Part shown: positions 43,287 to 51,254 of the stretch, piece after piece | Layout of the letters: every line of letters begins with the position of its first letter | Numbering within the stretch: the stretch's first letter is position 1 | Notes under the pieces: model-generated | The model's input: the letters and a program-made list of their open reading frames with translations, nothing else | Told to the model about the DNA's origin: nothing | The model's database searches: none | Translations under genes and position numbers: made by a program | Source of the DNA: Butyrivibrio sp. | GTDB taxonomy: Bacteria > Bacillota > Clostridia > Lachnospirales > Lachnospiraceae | Assembly: GCA_015056655.1 (NCBI GenBank) | Contig: SVFV01000003.1 | Span: 62,001-126,000 of the forward strand | Length of the DNA: 64,000 bases | Reading direction: 5' to 3'

Positions 43287-44282
43287 TTAGCTGAGCTTTT
43301 TGATTTTAATATCTGATGGAGCTGTCTCCTTCAGCATCTTCTTATACTTTTTCTTTACAGAATTACTCATATAGAACTTGCATTTTGACCCTATCTTTAA
43401 AAAGCTCCCTTCCTCGATAGAAGTAATCTTTGTGGATTTGATTTTTACTGTTTTCAGCTTCTTACAGCCATTAAATGCATCCTTGCCGATGTATTTAACA
43501 TTCTTGCCAATTGTCACTTCTGTAAGCTTCTTATTCTTCTTGCATGCCTTAGCCTCTATTCCAACAACCTTAGCCTTTATATCGCCGATCATTACTGTAT
43601 TGGGTATGGTGAGCTTTGTTGCCTTCTTATCAGCTACAGCCTTGAAGCTTACTGACTTTTTATCTATTGCCACATAGGTTCCTGACTCAGTCTTATACTC
43701 CTGCCCCGGAATCAGAGAAATGATTATATCCTTATATCTTGGCCAGTAAACCTTCTTTGCAAGGTTTCCTCGCTGATCAGCCCTGTTCTCTCTGTCAGCA
43801 GGAATCTCAAAGTAATAGCACCAGATATATGCTGCGTCATAGGCACCCTTCTTGCTGTTTTTTACTGCAAGAATTGGATTTAAAACTCTGCTTGTATAAT
43901 AAGAACTGCTTGAGGTCAACTCCTCCTTTAAGAAGTTCAGCTGTCCCTCCAGACTCTTATAATCATAGCCCTCTCTGCTGCAAAATCTTTTAAGCCCCTC
44001 ATATCTTGCTGCATGCCACTGACAGATGCCAAAGCTTGTCCCATTATCACCAAGCGCATTGGGATTAAAGCTGGACTCTCTTTCAATATTTGCCAGAACA
44101 CCTGCTGCTCCTGCATTATTAAAGCTCATGTCCTGCATGAGGTAGTAAAAGATTTTCTCCTCGTTGTTATTACCGCGCAAAGAAGCAGCCTGAGCGTCTA
44201 TTCCAAAAACAAACAGGCTGCACATTATAGCAGATGCAAGACAAAATACTAATCTCCCCCAGATTTTCTCTACTTTCTTCAT
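43287..44282 (-). CDS. Secreted lysozyme-like protein with BspA-type leucine-rich repeats
   Basis: The 331-residue protein has a signal peptide (about 1-32, ending AQA). A domain similar to phage-tail lysozymes follows (AAGVLANIERESSFNPNALG, GICQWHAARYEGL) with a likely catalytic Glu in ERESSF. The C-terminal part (about 215-315) has LRR_5/BspA-type repeats (LTEVTIGKNVKYIGKDAFNG, LKTVKIKSTKITSIEEGSF). It probably acts in the cell wall. AAAGG precedes the ATG. The gene starts about 60 bases after the cheR stop, behind that gene's terminator. Confidence 0.85.
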   Translation of the reverse strand: MKKVEKIWGRLVFCLASAIMCSLFVFGIDAQAASLRGNNNEEKIFYYLMQDMSFNNAGAAGVLANIERESSFNPNALGDNGTSFGICQWHAARYEGLKRFCSREGYDYKSLEGQLNFLKEELTSSSSYYTSRVLNPILAVKNSKKGAYDAAYIWCYYFEIPADRENRADQRGNLAKKVYWPRYKDIIISLIPGQEYKTESGTYVAIDKKSVSFKAVADKKATKLTIPNTVMIGDIKAKVVGIEAKACKKNKKLTEVTIGKNVKYIGKDAFNGCKKLKTVKIKSTKITSIEEGSFLKIGSKCKFYMSNSVKKKYKKMLKETAPSDIKIKKLS

Positions 44283-44303
44283 ACCTTTCCCCTTTCTGCT
44301 ATA

Positions 44304-44339
44304 TTAAGGGTCAGGACTATGCACTTTCCTGACCCTTAA
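44304..44339 (-). terminator. Terminator of cheR
   Basis: Perfect 12-bp stem TTAAGGGTCAGG with CCTGACCCTTAA just after the cheR stop; U run on the minus strand is weak. Confidence 0.7.
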
Positions 44340-44344
44340 ACTTT

Positions 44345-45127
44345 TTATTTTTCAGGTTTCTCATAATAGAATGAGCTTCTTCTGATAAATCCGATTTCCT
44401 TGTAGTTAATAATCTGCTCTGTACTTCCGATAAAGAGCACTCCGCCAGGAGCAAGCGAATCGTAGTACTTTCTGAAAATCTCATCCTTTGCTTCCTCTGT
44501 GAAGTAGATGAGAACGTTTCTACATACGATAAGGTGATAATCCTTCGGATAAGGCTCTCTAAGCAGGTCTGCCTGCTTGAAGTTTACACGCTTCTTTACT
44601 TCATCAGATACGCGCCACTTATCACCTTCCTGAGTCATATACTTTGCTTTAAGGTCAGCAGGTACTGCCTTAACTTCCTTTGCATCATACACTCCGGCTC
44701 TGGCCTTAGCAAGTGCTACAGTATCAATATCCCATGCAGTTATACTGATCTGATTAAGAGGCATATGCTTGGATAAAAGCATAACAATTGTATATGGCTC
44801 GTCACCTGTAGAGCAAGCTGCACTCCAAATCTTCAGGTTCTTTCCGAACTTCTTGATAAGCTCCGGAACCATATCTCTATCCATGAGATTCCACTGATCA
44901 ATATTTCTAAAGAATTCAGAAACATTGATAGTCAGATATGTAATGAATGTCTCTCTGGCAGTCTGGTCCTTTTTAATAAGGTCCATGTACTGATCATATC
45001 CCTTACATTCTGTCTTACTAATAAGCGTATCAATTCTACGCTTCATCTGTTTTTCTTTATAGGCGTTCAAATCAATCTTTGTCAGCTTATAAACTTCGCC
45101 TTTAAACCACTCATAATCAACTGCCAT
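44345..45127 (-). CDS. cheR: CheR-type chemotaxis methyltransferase
   Basis: The 260-residue protein has the CheR N-terminal helical domain (YKEKQMKRRIDTLISK, YLTINVSEFFRN) and the SAM-binding domain (IWSAACSTGDEPYTI, ITAWDIDTVALAKARAGVY, HLIVCRNVLIYF). It methylates glutamates on chemoreceptors. No other che genes adjoin it, but a chemoreceptor is encoded at 59375-61384. GAGGGGG precedes the ATG. Confidence 0.95.
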   Translation of the reverse strand: MAVDYEWFKGEVYKLTKIDLNAYKEKQMKRRIDTLISKTECKGYDQYMDLIKKDQTARETFITYLTINVSEFFRNIDQWNLMDRDMVPELIKKFGKNLKIWSAACSTGDEPYTIVMLLSKHMPLNQISITAWDIDTVALAKARAGVYDAKEVKAVPADLKAKYMTQEGDKWRVSDEVKKRVNFKQADLLREPYPKDYHLIVCRNVLIYFTEEAKDEIFRKYYDSLAPGGVLFIGSTEQIINYKEIGFIRRSSFYYEKPEK

Positions 45128-45268
45128 GTTTAGACCCCCTCGTTAAAATTTTTGCTTAAATATGCTTAATGCCTTAATCCATCAGCAAATTCTAACTACA
45201 TTTTAAGTATAACCAACGCTATAGTGTATGTAAAATTAAATAAATCTAAACAAAATAAAGTAAAATAA

Positions 45269-45306
45269 AAAACGAGCAGGAAAATTTCTCTTTTTCCCCT
45301 CGTTTT
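45269..45306. terminator. Second hairpin downstream of rpsA
   Basis: Stem AAAACGAG with CTCGTTTT and a long loop; six U follow on the minus strand. It backs up the terminator at 45318-45350. Confidence 0.65.
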
Positions 45307-45317
45307 ATGCCATTTCA

Positions 45318-45350
45318 TAAAAACTGCCGCATCAATATGATGCGGCAGTT
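45318..45350 (-). terminator. Terminator of the rpsA operon
   Basis: Perfect 13-bp stem AACTGCCGCATCA with TGATGCGGCAGTT followed by five U on the minus strand, about 18 bases after the rpsA stop. Confidence 0.92.
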
Positions 45351-45367
45351 AATAAATGCTAACTTAA

Positions 45368-46504
45368 TTACTCTGCATCCTGCTCAGCGATAACCTTGTC
45401 GATATCTACGCTAGCAACATCAGCGTTGTCATCAGCTTCGTCTTCCTTCTCAGGAGCTGTAAGAGCCTTAATGCTAAGGCTGATCTTACGATCTGCTTCG
45501 TTGAACTCAACGATCTTTGCTGTAACTTCCTGTCCGATGCTAAGTACATCTGAAGGCTTCTCGATATGCTCTCTAGCGATCTGAGATACATGAAGAAGAG
45601 CATCAATACCAGGCTCAAGCTCGATGAATGCACCAAAGTCTGTCATTCTAGCAACCTTACCTGTTACCTCGTTGCCAGCTGCGTACTTTGTCTCAGCATC
45701 CTTCCAAGGATTCTCATCATCAAACTTTCTTGAAAGAGCGATCTTGCTGCCGTCGATTCCCTTAATCTGAACCTTAACAGTATCGCCAACCTTAAATGTC
45801 TTCTTAGGATTCTCAACACGTCCCCAAGACATCTCAGAGATATGAAGGAGTCCGTCTGCACCACCGAGATCGATGAATGCACCAAAATCTGTAACGTTCT
45901 TAACAACACCTTCAACGATGTCGCCTACGCCGATTGTCTCAAACAGCTTCTTGGCCTGCTCAGCCTTCTCAGCTGTGATGAGCATCTTGCGGTTACCGAT
46001 ATATCTTCTTCTCTTAGGATTGTACTCAGTAACAACAAACTGGATTTCCTGTCCGTCGTACTTAGAAAGATCCTTCTCGTATGTATCTGATACAAGACTT
46101 GCAGGGATGAAGATACGAACTTCATCAACTACAACTGTAAGTCCACCATCAAGTACCTGTACAACCTTAGCTGTAAGTACTTCCTGATTGTTGTAAGCTT
46201 CCTCGATGCGCTTATTGCCTCTGTCAAGTGCAAGACGCTTATATGAAAGGATAACCTGACCGTCTGCATCGTTAGTCTTAAGGACTTTGACATCCATTGT
46301 GTCACCTTCCTTAACAACCTGAGTCAGATCGATGCTGTTATCATTGCTGTATTCATTCTTTGTAAGAATGCCATCTGATTTATAGCCAATGTTAAGAATA
46401 ATCTCATCAGGCTTTACAGAAATGACAGTGCCTTCAACGACCTCCCCGGTATGAATTGTTTTGAACGACTCATTGAGCATCTGTTCAAATGATTGTTCTG
46501 ACAT
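45368..46504 (-). CDS. rpsA: Ribosomal protein S1-like RNA-binding protein (four S1 domains)
   Basis: The 378-residue protein has four S1 domains (about 15-85, 100-170, 190-255 and 272-345), e.g. GVVKNVTDFGAFIDLGGADG and GKVARMTDFGAFIELEPGID. Gram-positive S1 homologues of this size bind mRNA and may assist translation; the role is less fixed than for six-domain E. coli S1. GAGGAGG nine bases before the ATG lies inside ispH, whose end overlaps this gene by 20 bases in another frame. In several Clostridia IspH and S1 are one fused protein. Confidence 0.93.
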   Translation of the reverse strand: MSEQSFEQMLNESFKTIHTGEVVEGTVISVKPDEIILNIGYKSDGILTKNEYSNDNSIDLTQVVKEGDTMDVKVLKTNDADGQVILSYKRLALDRGNKRIEEAYNNQEVLTAKVVQVLDGGLTVVVDEVRIFIPASLVSDTYEKDLSKYDGQEIQFVVTEYNPKRRRYIGNRKMLITAEKAEQAKKLFETIGVGDIVEGVVKNVTDFGAFIDLGGADGLLHISEMSWGRVENPKKTFKVGDTVKVQIKGIDGSKIALSRKFDDENPWKDAETKYAAGNEVTGKVARMTDFGAFIELEPGIDALLHVSQIAREHIEKPSDVLSIGQEVTAKIVEFNEADRKISLSIKALTAPEKEDEADDNADVASVDIDKVIAEQDAE

Positions 46505-47339
46505 ATTGTTGAACCTCCTCGATAATGTTCTTTGGGGTGGACGCCCCGGCGGTTATTCCCACCAGCCTAACCGATTTAGGAAGTTCTAAATGCAAGTCAT
46601 CCAGTGTTTGAATAAAATAAGTATTTGCACATTTCTTACTGCATATTTCATACAGTTTTCTTGAATTAGAACTGTGCGCTCCGCCAATCACTATCATAGC
46701 GTCAACCTGTCCGGCAATTCGTTCAGCTTCAGTCTGCCTTTCTTGAGTTGCACTACAAATAGTGTTCACAACATTAACATTGTAGCGCGAATTAGAAAAT
46801 TTATCAACGGTTTCTTGAAATTTATTTGTATTAAATGTAGTTTGCGACACTATGCAAATTTCAGTTCCCTCTGGAATGTTTAATTTTTCAACGTCCTCGG
46901 GCGTTTCCACCACGTATACCGGGCCCTGTGCATAGCTCACAATTCCGTCAACTTCGGGGTGTTTCGCACTACCAACTACTACTATTGTTTTTCCCGCAGC
47001 ACTTTCCTTCTCCACTATGTTATGGATTCTCTTTACGAAGGGACAAGTTGAGTCTACATACTCGATTCCTTTTTTCTCTATGAACTCATGAATTTCTTTT
47101 CTGATTCCATGAGATCTGATTATCAAAATTCCGTCCTCTATAGTCTCAAGGTCCTTCTCAGATTCAATAACCTTAACGCCCTTTTTCTCAAGGTCTGAAA
47201 CTACAGCTTCATTGTGGATAATGGGACCATAGGTGTAAATTTGTCTGCCCTCATTCTTCTCCACCTGATTATAGACTTCATCAACTGCCCTTGTTACACC
47301 AAAGCAAAAGCCTGCGTGTTCTGCGAGTATTACTTCCAT
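46485..47339 (-). CDS. ispH: 4-hydroxy-3-methylbut-2-enyl diphosphate reductase
   Basis: The 284-residue protein keeps the three cysteine ligands of the Fe-S cluster: HAGFCFGV (Cys12), DSTCPFVKR (near 96) and TICSATQERQ (near 193), plus the catalytic EGTEICIVSQTTFN region. It performs the last step of the MEP pathway for isoprenoid precursors. It lies 35 bases behind cmk; its 3' end overlaps rpsA by 20 bases. AAAGGTG precedes the ATG. Confidence 0.97.
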   Translation of the reverse strand: MEVILAEHAGFCFGVTRAVDEVYNQVEKNEGRQIYTYGPIIHNEAVVSDLEKKGVKVIESEKDLETIEDGILIIRSHGIRKEIHEFIEKKGIEYVDSTCPFVKRIHNIVEKESAAGKTIVVVGSAKHPEVDGIVSYAQGPVYVVETPEDVEKLNIPEGTEICIVSQTTFNTNKFQETVDKFSNSRYNVNVVNTICSATQERQTEAERIAGQVDAMIVIGGAHSSNSRKLYEICSKKCANTYFIQTLDDLHLELPKSVRLVGITAGASTPKNIIEEVQQYVRTII

Positions 47340-47374
47340 GTTTTGTCACCTTTTGACACTAAAAAGTGCATTAC

Positions 47375-48037
47375 TTATTTTCTGCTGTTATAAAGCTCGA
47401 TTATCTTGTCTGCAACTTCATCAATTGTCATGTATGAAGAGTCAATCTCAACTGCATCATCTGCCTTTTTAAGAGGTGAAATCTCTCTTGTCATGTCTCT
47501 GTGATCACGCTCTTTGATGTCAGCCTCGATCTCATCAAGATTACAGTTTTCGCCTCTCAGGGTAAGCTCCTTGTAACGTCTCTCAGCTCTCACTCTGCTG
47601 CTGGCTGTAAGATATACCTTAAGCTCAGCATCAGGAAGAACAACAGTACCGATATCTCTGCCATCCATAACAACATCGCAGGTCTTCGCCTGCTTCTGCT
47701 GAAGCTCTACAAGCTTAGCTCTTACCTTACCATTAGCACTTGTCTTAGAAGCCATAGCGCTAACTTCCTCTGTTCTAAGGAAAGCATTAACATTCTCGCC
47801 ATTTAAATATACAACCTGCTCTCCGTTCTCATGCCCGATTGAGATATCTGCTGTATCGACGTTTTTCTCGATATCTTCAGCATTATCAGCAGATACGCCG
47901 TTTCTGGTCATATGTACAGCCATTGCGCGGTACATAGCGCCTGTATCAATGTAGATAAATCCAAGCTTCTTGGAAACAATTTTTGCTATTGTGCTTTTTC
48001 CTGCACCTGCAGGTCCATCTATTGCTATATTACTCAT
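47375..48037 (-). CDS. cmk: Cytidylate kinase
   Basis: The 220-residue protein has the P-loop IDGPAGAGKSTIAK, then IDTGAMYRAMAVH, the DGRDIGTVVLPDA motif and RRYKEL/RDHRDMTRE lid residues. It phosphorylates CMP and dCMP. It is the middle gene of the TetR-FAD protein-cmk-ispH-rpsA operon, 13 bases after the FAD protein gene. AAGGAG precedes the ATG. Confidence 0.97.
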   Translation of the reverse strand: MSNIAIDGPAGAGKSTIAKIVSKKLGFIYIDTGAMYRAMAVHMTRNGVSADNAEDIEKNVDTADISIGHENGEQVVYLNGENVNAFLRTEEVSAMASKTSANGKVRAKLVELQQKQAKTCDVVMDGRDIGTVVLPDAELKVYLTASSRVRAERRYKELTLRGENCNLDEIEADIKERDHRDMTREISPLKKADDAVEIDSSYMTIDEVADKIIELYNSRK

Positions 48038-48050
48038 AGTTAACTCCTTA

Positions 48051-49337
48051 TTATTGAACTTCGTCTAAAGCTGCATTCTCTCCAGCCAGATGTCCAGTTG
48101 ACCAGGCAATCTGAAGATTGAAGCCACCTGTCTGAGCATCAACATCTATTATTTCGCCAGCAAAGTATAAACCCTTTACCTTTTTAGATTCCATTGTTGA
48201 AGGATTGATCTCGCTTGTGGCTACTCCGCCCCTTGTGATGATTGCTTCATTAAAGTCGCGAAGCTTTGTCACATGCATCTTCATATCCTTTATAAGTGAT
48301 ACAAAAGCAAGTCTCTCCGCCTTGGTTATAGCATTGATCTGCTTCTCCGGATCTATACCAGAAAGCTCGATCATTATAGGGACAAGCTTTGACGGGAAAA
48401 GTCCAGCCAGAGAGTTCTTAAACTGTCTGTTCCTTGCCATATCAAAATCTCTTTGGATTCGCTTATCAAGCTGCTCAGCAGTAAGAGCAGGCTTCAGATC
48501 AAGGTGAATCACATAGGAATAAGGATTTCCCTTTTTATCTGCAGCTTCGTAATAGCAGCTGCTTGTAAGTATAAGCGGGCCACTAACTCCGAAATGCGTA
48601 AAGAGCATCTCACCAAAGCCCTCATACACATACTTCTTTTTCTTAGGCTTAGCTGACTCTTCTGAGGGAAGCTGTTCAAGCTTAATCTCTACATTCTTAA
48701 GCGCAAGTCCCTGAAGCTCCTTGCACCAGCTCTCAGCTGTCTCAAAAGGAACAAGAGAAGGTGTCACCTTCGTAACCTTGTGACCAAGCTCCTTAGCAAG
48801 CTTGTGCCCCTGACCGGTTGAACCAGTACTTGGATAAGATAAACCACCTGTACATACAATAACAGCATCAACCTCTGTAATGCCTGAATCAGATGAAACA
48901 ACAGCTTTTACACTTCCATCCGGATTAGTCTGAATCCAGGTCACTTCATCCTGGTATCTGATTTCAACGCCCTTCTTTTTAAGAATCTTAACAAGGGTAC
49001 TGATTATATCTGAAGAATGGTCAGATACAGGGAATACTCTGTCTCCGCGTTCTGTCTTAAGCTTACAGCCATTACTCTCAAAAAGCTCGTAAACCTGTGT
49101 ATTATCATAGCCATAAAGAGCGCTATACAAAAACTTAGCGCCATGTGGTATCTTGTCAAAATATTCAGAGATATCACAGGCGTTAGTTACATTACATCTA
49201 CCCTTTCCGGTAATATATATCTTCTTACCGGGCTTTTCATTTTTCTCAAAAATAGTAACTGATGCGCCGCTTTCGCTGGCAGCTATCGCCGCCATCATTC
49301 CAGCTGCACCGCATCCAATCACTGCAACATGTTTCAT
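48051..49337 (-). CDS. NAD(P)/FAD-dependent oxidoreductase of the HI0933/YhiN (BaiN) family
   Basis: Start MKHVAVIGCGAAGMMAAIAA has GGAAAGG directly upstream (inside the tetR end) and gives a TAA-A-ATG junction; a longer frame to 49373 overlaps tetR. The 428-residue protein has the FAD-binding glycine motif, the KKIYITGKGRCNVTN family signature and a C-terminal RGGVATSEINPSTMESK followed by GLYFAGEIIDVDAQTGGFNL. Family members are flavoproteins of mostly unknown substrate; BaiN reduces bile-acid intermediates in some gut Clostridia, but no such role can be inferred here. Confidence 0.92.
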   Translation of the reverse strand: MKHVAVIGCGAAGMMAAIAASESGASVTIFEKNEKPGKKIYITGKGRCNVTNACDISEYFDKIPHGAKFLYSALYGYDNTQVYELFESNGCKLKTERGDRVFPVSDHSSDIISTLVKILKKKGVEIRYQDEVTWIQTNPDGSVKAVVSSDSGITEVDAVIVCTGGLSYPSTGSTGQGHKLAKELGHKVTKVTPSLVPFETAESWCKELQGLALKNVEIKLEQLPSEESAKPKKKKYVYEGFGEMLFTHFGVSGPLILTSSCYYEAADKKGNPYSYVIHLDLKPALTAEQLDKRIQRDFDMARNRQFKNSLAGLFPSKLVPIMIELSGIDPEKQINAITKAERLAFVSLIKDMKMHVTKLRDFNEAIITRGGVATSEINPSTMESKKVKGLYFAGEIIDVDAQTGGFNLQIAWSTGHLAGENAALDEVQ

Positions 49338-49338
49338 T

Positions 49339-49893
49339 TTAAGCCTTTCCAAATGCTTCAAATGCTGATTCAAGCATAGCTACAGAATCGTCCTCATCAA
49401 GGTCGTAATCACCTGTAACAGCCATGCATCCTGCACCATGGATGAAAATCCACATTTTCATGAAAAGCTGTTCTGCGTCTGCAACTCCAGCCTCTCTAGC
49501 TCTTGAAACTTCACGAACAATATTCTCGTCAGATCCGTTAACAATGTCATACATGCTCTTGTTGTCCTTAATATCTGCAGATACAAACAAAAGCTTAAAC
49601 AGATTAGTATGTTCCTGTGCAAATCTAATATAGCAAAGACCAAGATCAATAAAAGGTGTGCTGTGCTTCTGCTCTCTGCCTCTGCAATAGTCCTCAAAAT
49701 AAGCGATAGCCTGAGCAGCAACATCTCTCTTAAGCTCATCCATATTGTCATAAATACGGAAAATAGGCTGTGTTGAGCAGCCTGCAGCACCTGCAAGTTT
49801 TCTAGATGTGATCTGGTCGAACCCCTCTTTTACTGTGATTTTAAAAGCAGCATTTACTATTTCTTCCTGTGTAATCGTTGCCTTTCGTGACAT
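49339..49893 (-). CDS. TetR/AcrR-family transcriptional regulator
   Basis: The 184-residue protein has an N-terminal TetR helix-turn-helix (TQEEIVNAAFKITVKEGFDQ, LAGAAGCSTQPIFRIYDNM) and a helical ligand domain. It is the first gene of an operon with the FAD protein, cmk, ispH and rpsA; one base separates it from the next start. A perfect 20-bp palindrome lies just ahead of its ribosome site, so autorepression, and with it control of the operon, is likely. Confidence 0.93.
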   Translation of the reverse strand: MSRKATITQEEIVNAAFKITVKEGFDQITSRKLAGAAGCSTQPIFRIYDNMDELKRDVAAQAIAYFEDYCRGREQKHSTPFIDLGLCYIRFAQEHTNLFKLLFVSADIKDNKSMYDIVNGSDENIVREVSRAREAGVADAEQLFMKMWIFIHGAGCMAVTGDYDLDEDDSVAMLESAFEAFGKA

Positions 49894-49910
49894 ATAACGG
49901 TTTCCTCCTT

Positions 49911-49930
49911 AATATTACCCGGCTAATATT
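49911..49930. promoter_or_regulatory. TetR-type operator
   Basis: AATATTACCCGGCTAATATT has perfect 7-bp arms (AATATTA/TAATATT) around six bases, 17 bases before the tetR ATG. A further CCGGGTAA at 49969-49976 is the inverse of TTACCCGG at 49915-49922, and CATGC/GCATG arms lie at 49941-49957. Confidence 0.75.
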
Positions 49931-50080
49931 CAGTATTTATCATGCTTTGGGGGCATGTCTATTCCGCTCCGGGTAAATAGCATACGTTATTATCTTAGTG
50001 TTTCGAATTGTGTATGTCAACAATATTATTTAGCTTTTTGCACTAAGTTCAGCTACGATTTAACCAAAAATAATCAATGT

Positions 50081-50119
50081 AAAAGGGCAGGTCACATATT
50101 TAATGCTTCCCGCCCTTTT
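50081..50119 (-). terminator. Terminator of the 307-residue-frame gene
   Basis: Stem AAAAGGGC with GCCCTTTT, about 30 bases after the stop codon, with a short U run. Confidence 0.75.
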
Positions 50120-50149
50120 AAACTATTATATATTCCCTGCTGGACGTGT

Positions 50150-51052
50150 TTATTCTGCCAGTTCTTCCTCAGCTGCTCCTATCATAGCCATTCTCTGCTC
50201 TGCCGTAAGTGTTTGGGAGGCTTCGTCAGAATAAGCATTCTCTATAGATTCATTTACACGCTCTGTTCTATCCTCATTCTCTATGTTGCGAACAATACCC
50301 TCTCTGAAAACCTGCTCATTTTCACTAAATTTGCGATTATCCTCAGCTCTTGTGGACATCTCGCTGTCATAACTGTATCTGGATATATTTCCTTCAAGGT
50401 ACAGTTGTCTCAACTGCTGATCAGAATAGCTTTTAAATGATGTAATCTGCGGTTTAAAGGAGGATTCATTTTCCTGCTGTGCTGCTTTTATTGCAGCCTT
50501 GACCTGAGCTGCTTCCTCTGCAAGCTCTTCCTGTGTTACAGCCGATTTCTTCGGCTCACTCATTTCAATATTCTCAAGTCTTTCAGCACTTTGTTGGAAC
50601 CTTGCCTGTCTGATATCATCTATAAGACCTTCTTTCAAGGCCTCAATATATGGATTATCATCACTAGAAGCTACTCTCTGTGTTTCTACCTGTGCATCAT
50701 TAGGAAGATTATCCTTAAGCTCCTCAGTTGCTATCTGAGCATACATAAAGTCAACAGCCTTCGTTGCCTGGCTCTTTGCCCGGGTCTCAATTATATTACC
50801 CTGCTCACTCTCCCTAAGTTTGGATTTACTCTCTTTACTTGCGTGTGCTGTATCTCCATCCTTGGAAACAGATATTACATCCTTAAGTCCTTCTCTGCTT
50901 TTATTCTTTTTAGCCGGAGCATCTGATTTTTTTGATGATGCCTCAGGCTTTTTAAATATAGGAGCTTCCGCAGCTTTTACAGAAACTGATACGGATGGTT
51001 TTGGCGCGCTAACAGCACTGTTATTTGCTACTGCAATCGTGATATCTGCCAT
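50150..51052 (-). CDS. Charged, Ala/Ser/Glu-rich protein of unknown function
   Basis: The start MADITIAVANNSAVSAPKPS has AGGAGG; 300 residues. There is no signal peptide or membrane segment. The first 100 residues are Lys/Ser/Ala-rich and look disordered. The rest is Glu/Gln/Arg-rich and probably helical, with an EELAEEAAQVKAAIKAAQQE coiled-coil-like stretch. I recognise no family. It is a single gene with its own terminator, between the TetR operon and the purine permease. A structural or flagellum/motility-associated role is conceivable but has no support here. Confidence 0.75.
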   Translation of the reverse strand: MADITIAVANNSAVSAPKPSVSVSVKAAEAPIFKKPEASSKKSDAPAKKNKSREGLKDVISVSKDGDTAHASKESKSKLRESEQGNIIETRAKSQATKAVDFMYAQIATEELKDNLPNDAQVETQRVASSDDNPYIEALKEGLIDDIRQARFQQSAERLENIEMSEPKKSAVTQEELAEEAAQVKAAIKAAQQENESSFKPQITSFKSYSDQQLRQLYLEGNISRYSYDSEMSTRAEDNRKFSENEQVFREGIVRNIENEDRTERVNESIENAYSDEASQTLTAEQRMAMIGAAEEELAE

Positions 51053-51206
51053 AACAACCTCCTTGTTTTGCATGCATAAATTCCTACTATGATTATAACA
51101 TTTGTTATACTATACCTTAAATACTTTTCTGACAATTAATGCTATTGTCTGATTATTTATTTCATATTGTTTTTAAATTGTTGGAAAATAATTTTCAACA
51201 TAAAAA

Positions 51207-51233
51207 ATCCCGGAGTAAATAACACTCCGGGAT
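51207..51233 (-). terminator. Terminator of the purine permease gene
   Basis: Perfect stem ATCCCGGAGT with ACTCCGGGAT and six U on the minus strand, about 20 bases after the stop. Confidence 0.92.
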
Positions 51234-51254
51234 CTATAATAACCCATCTATATA

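Noticed and set aside
45368-47339. IspH-S1 fusion protein
   Set aside because: The frames differ, ispH has its own stop and rpsA its own strong ribosome site and ATG, so they are two overlapping genes.
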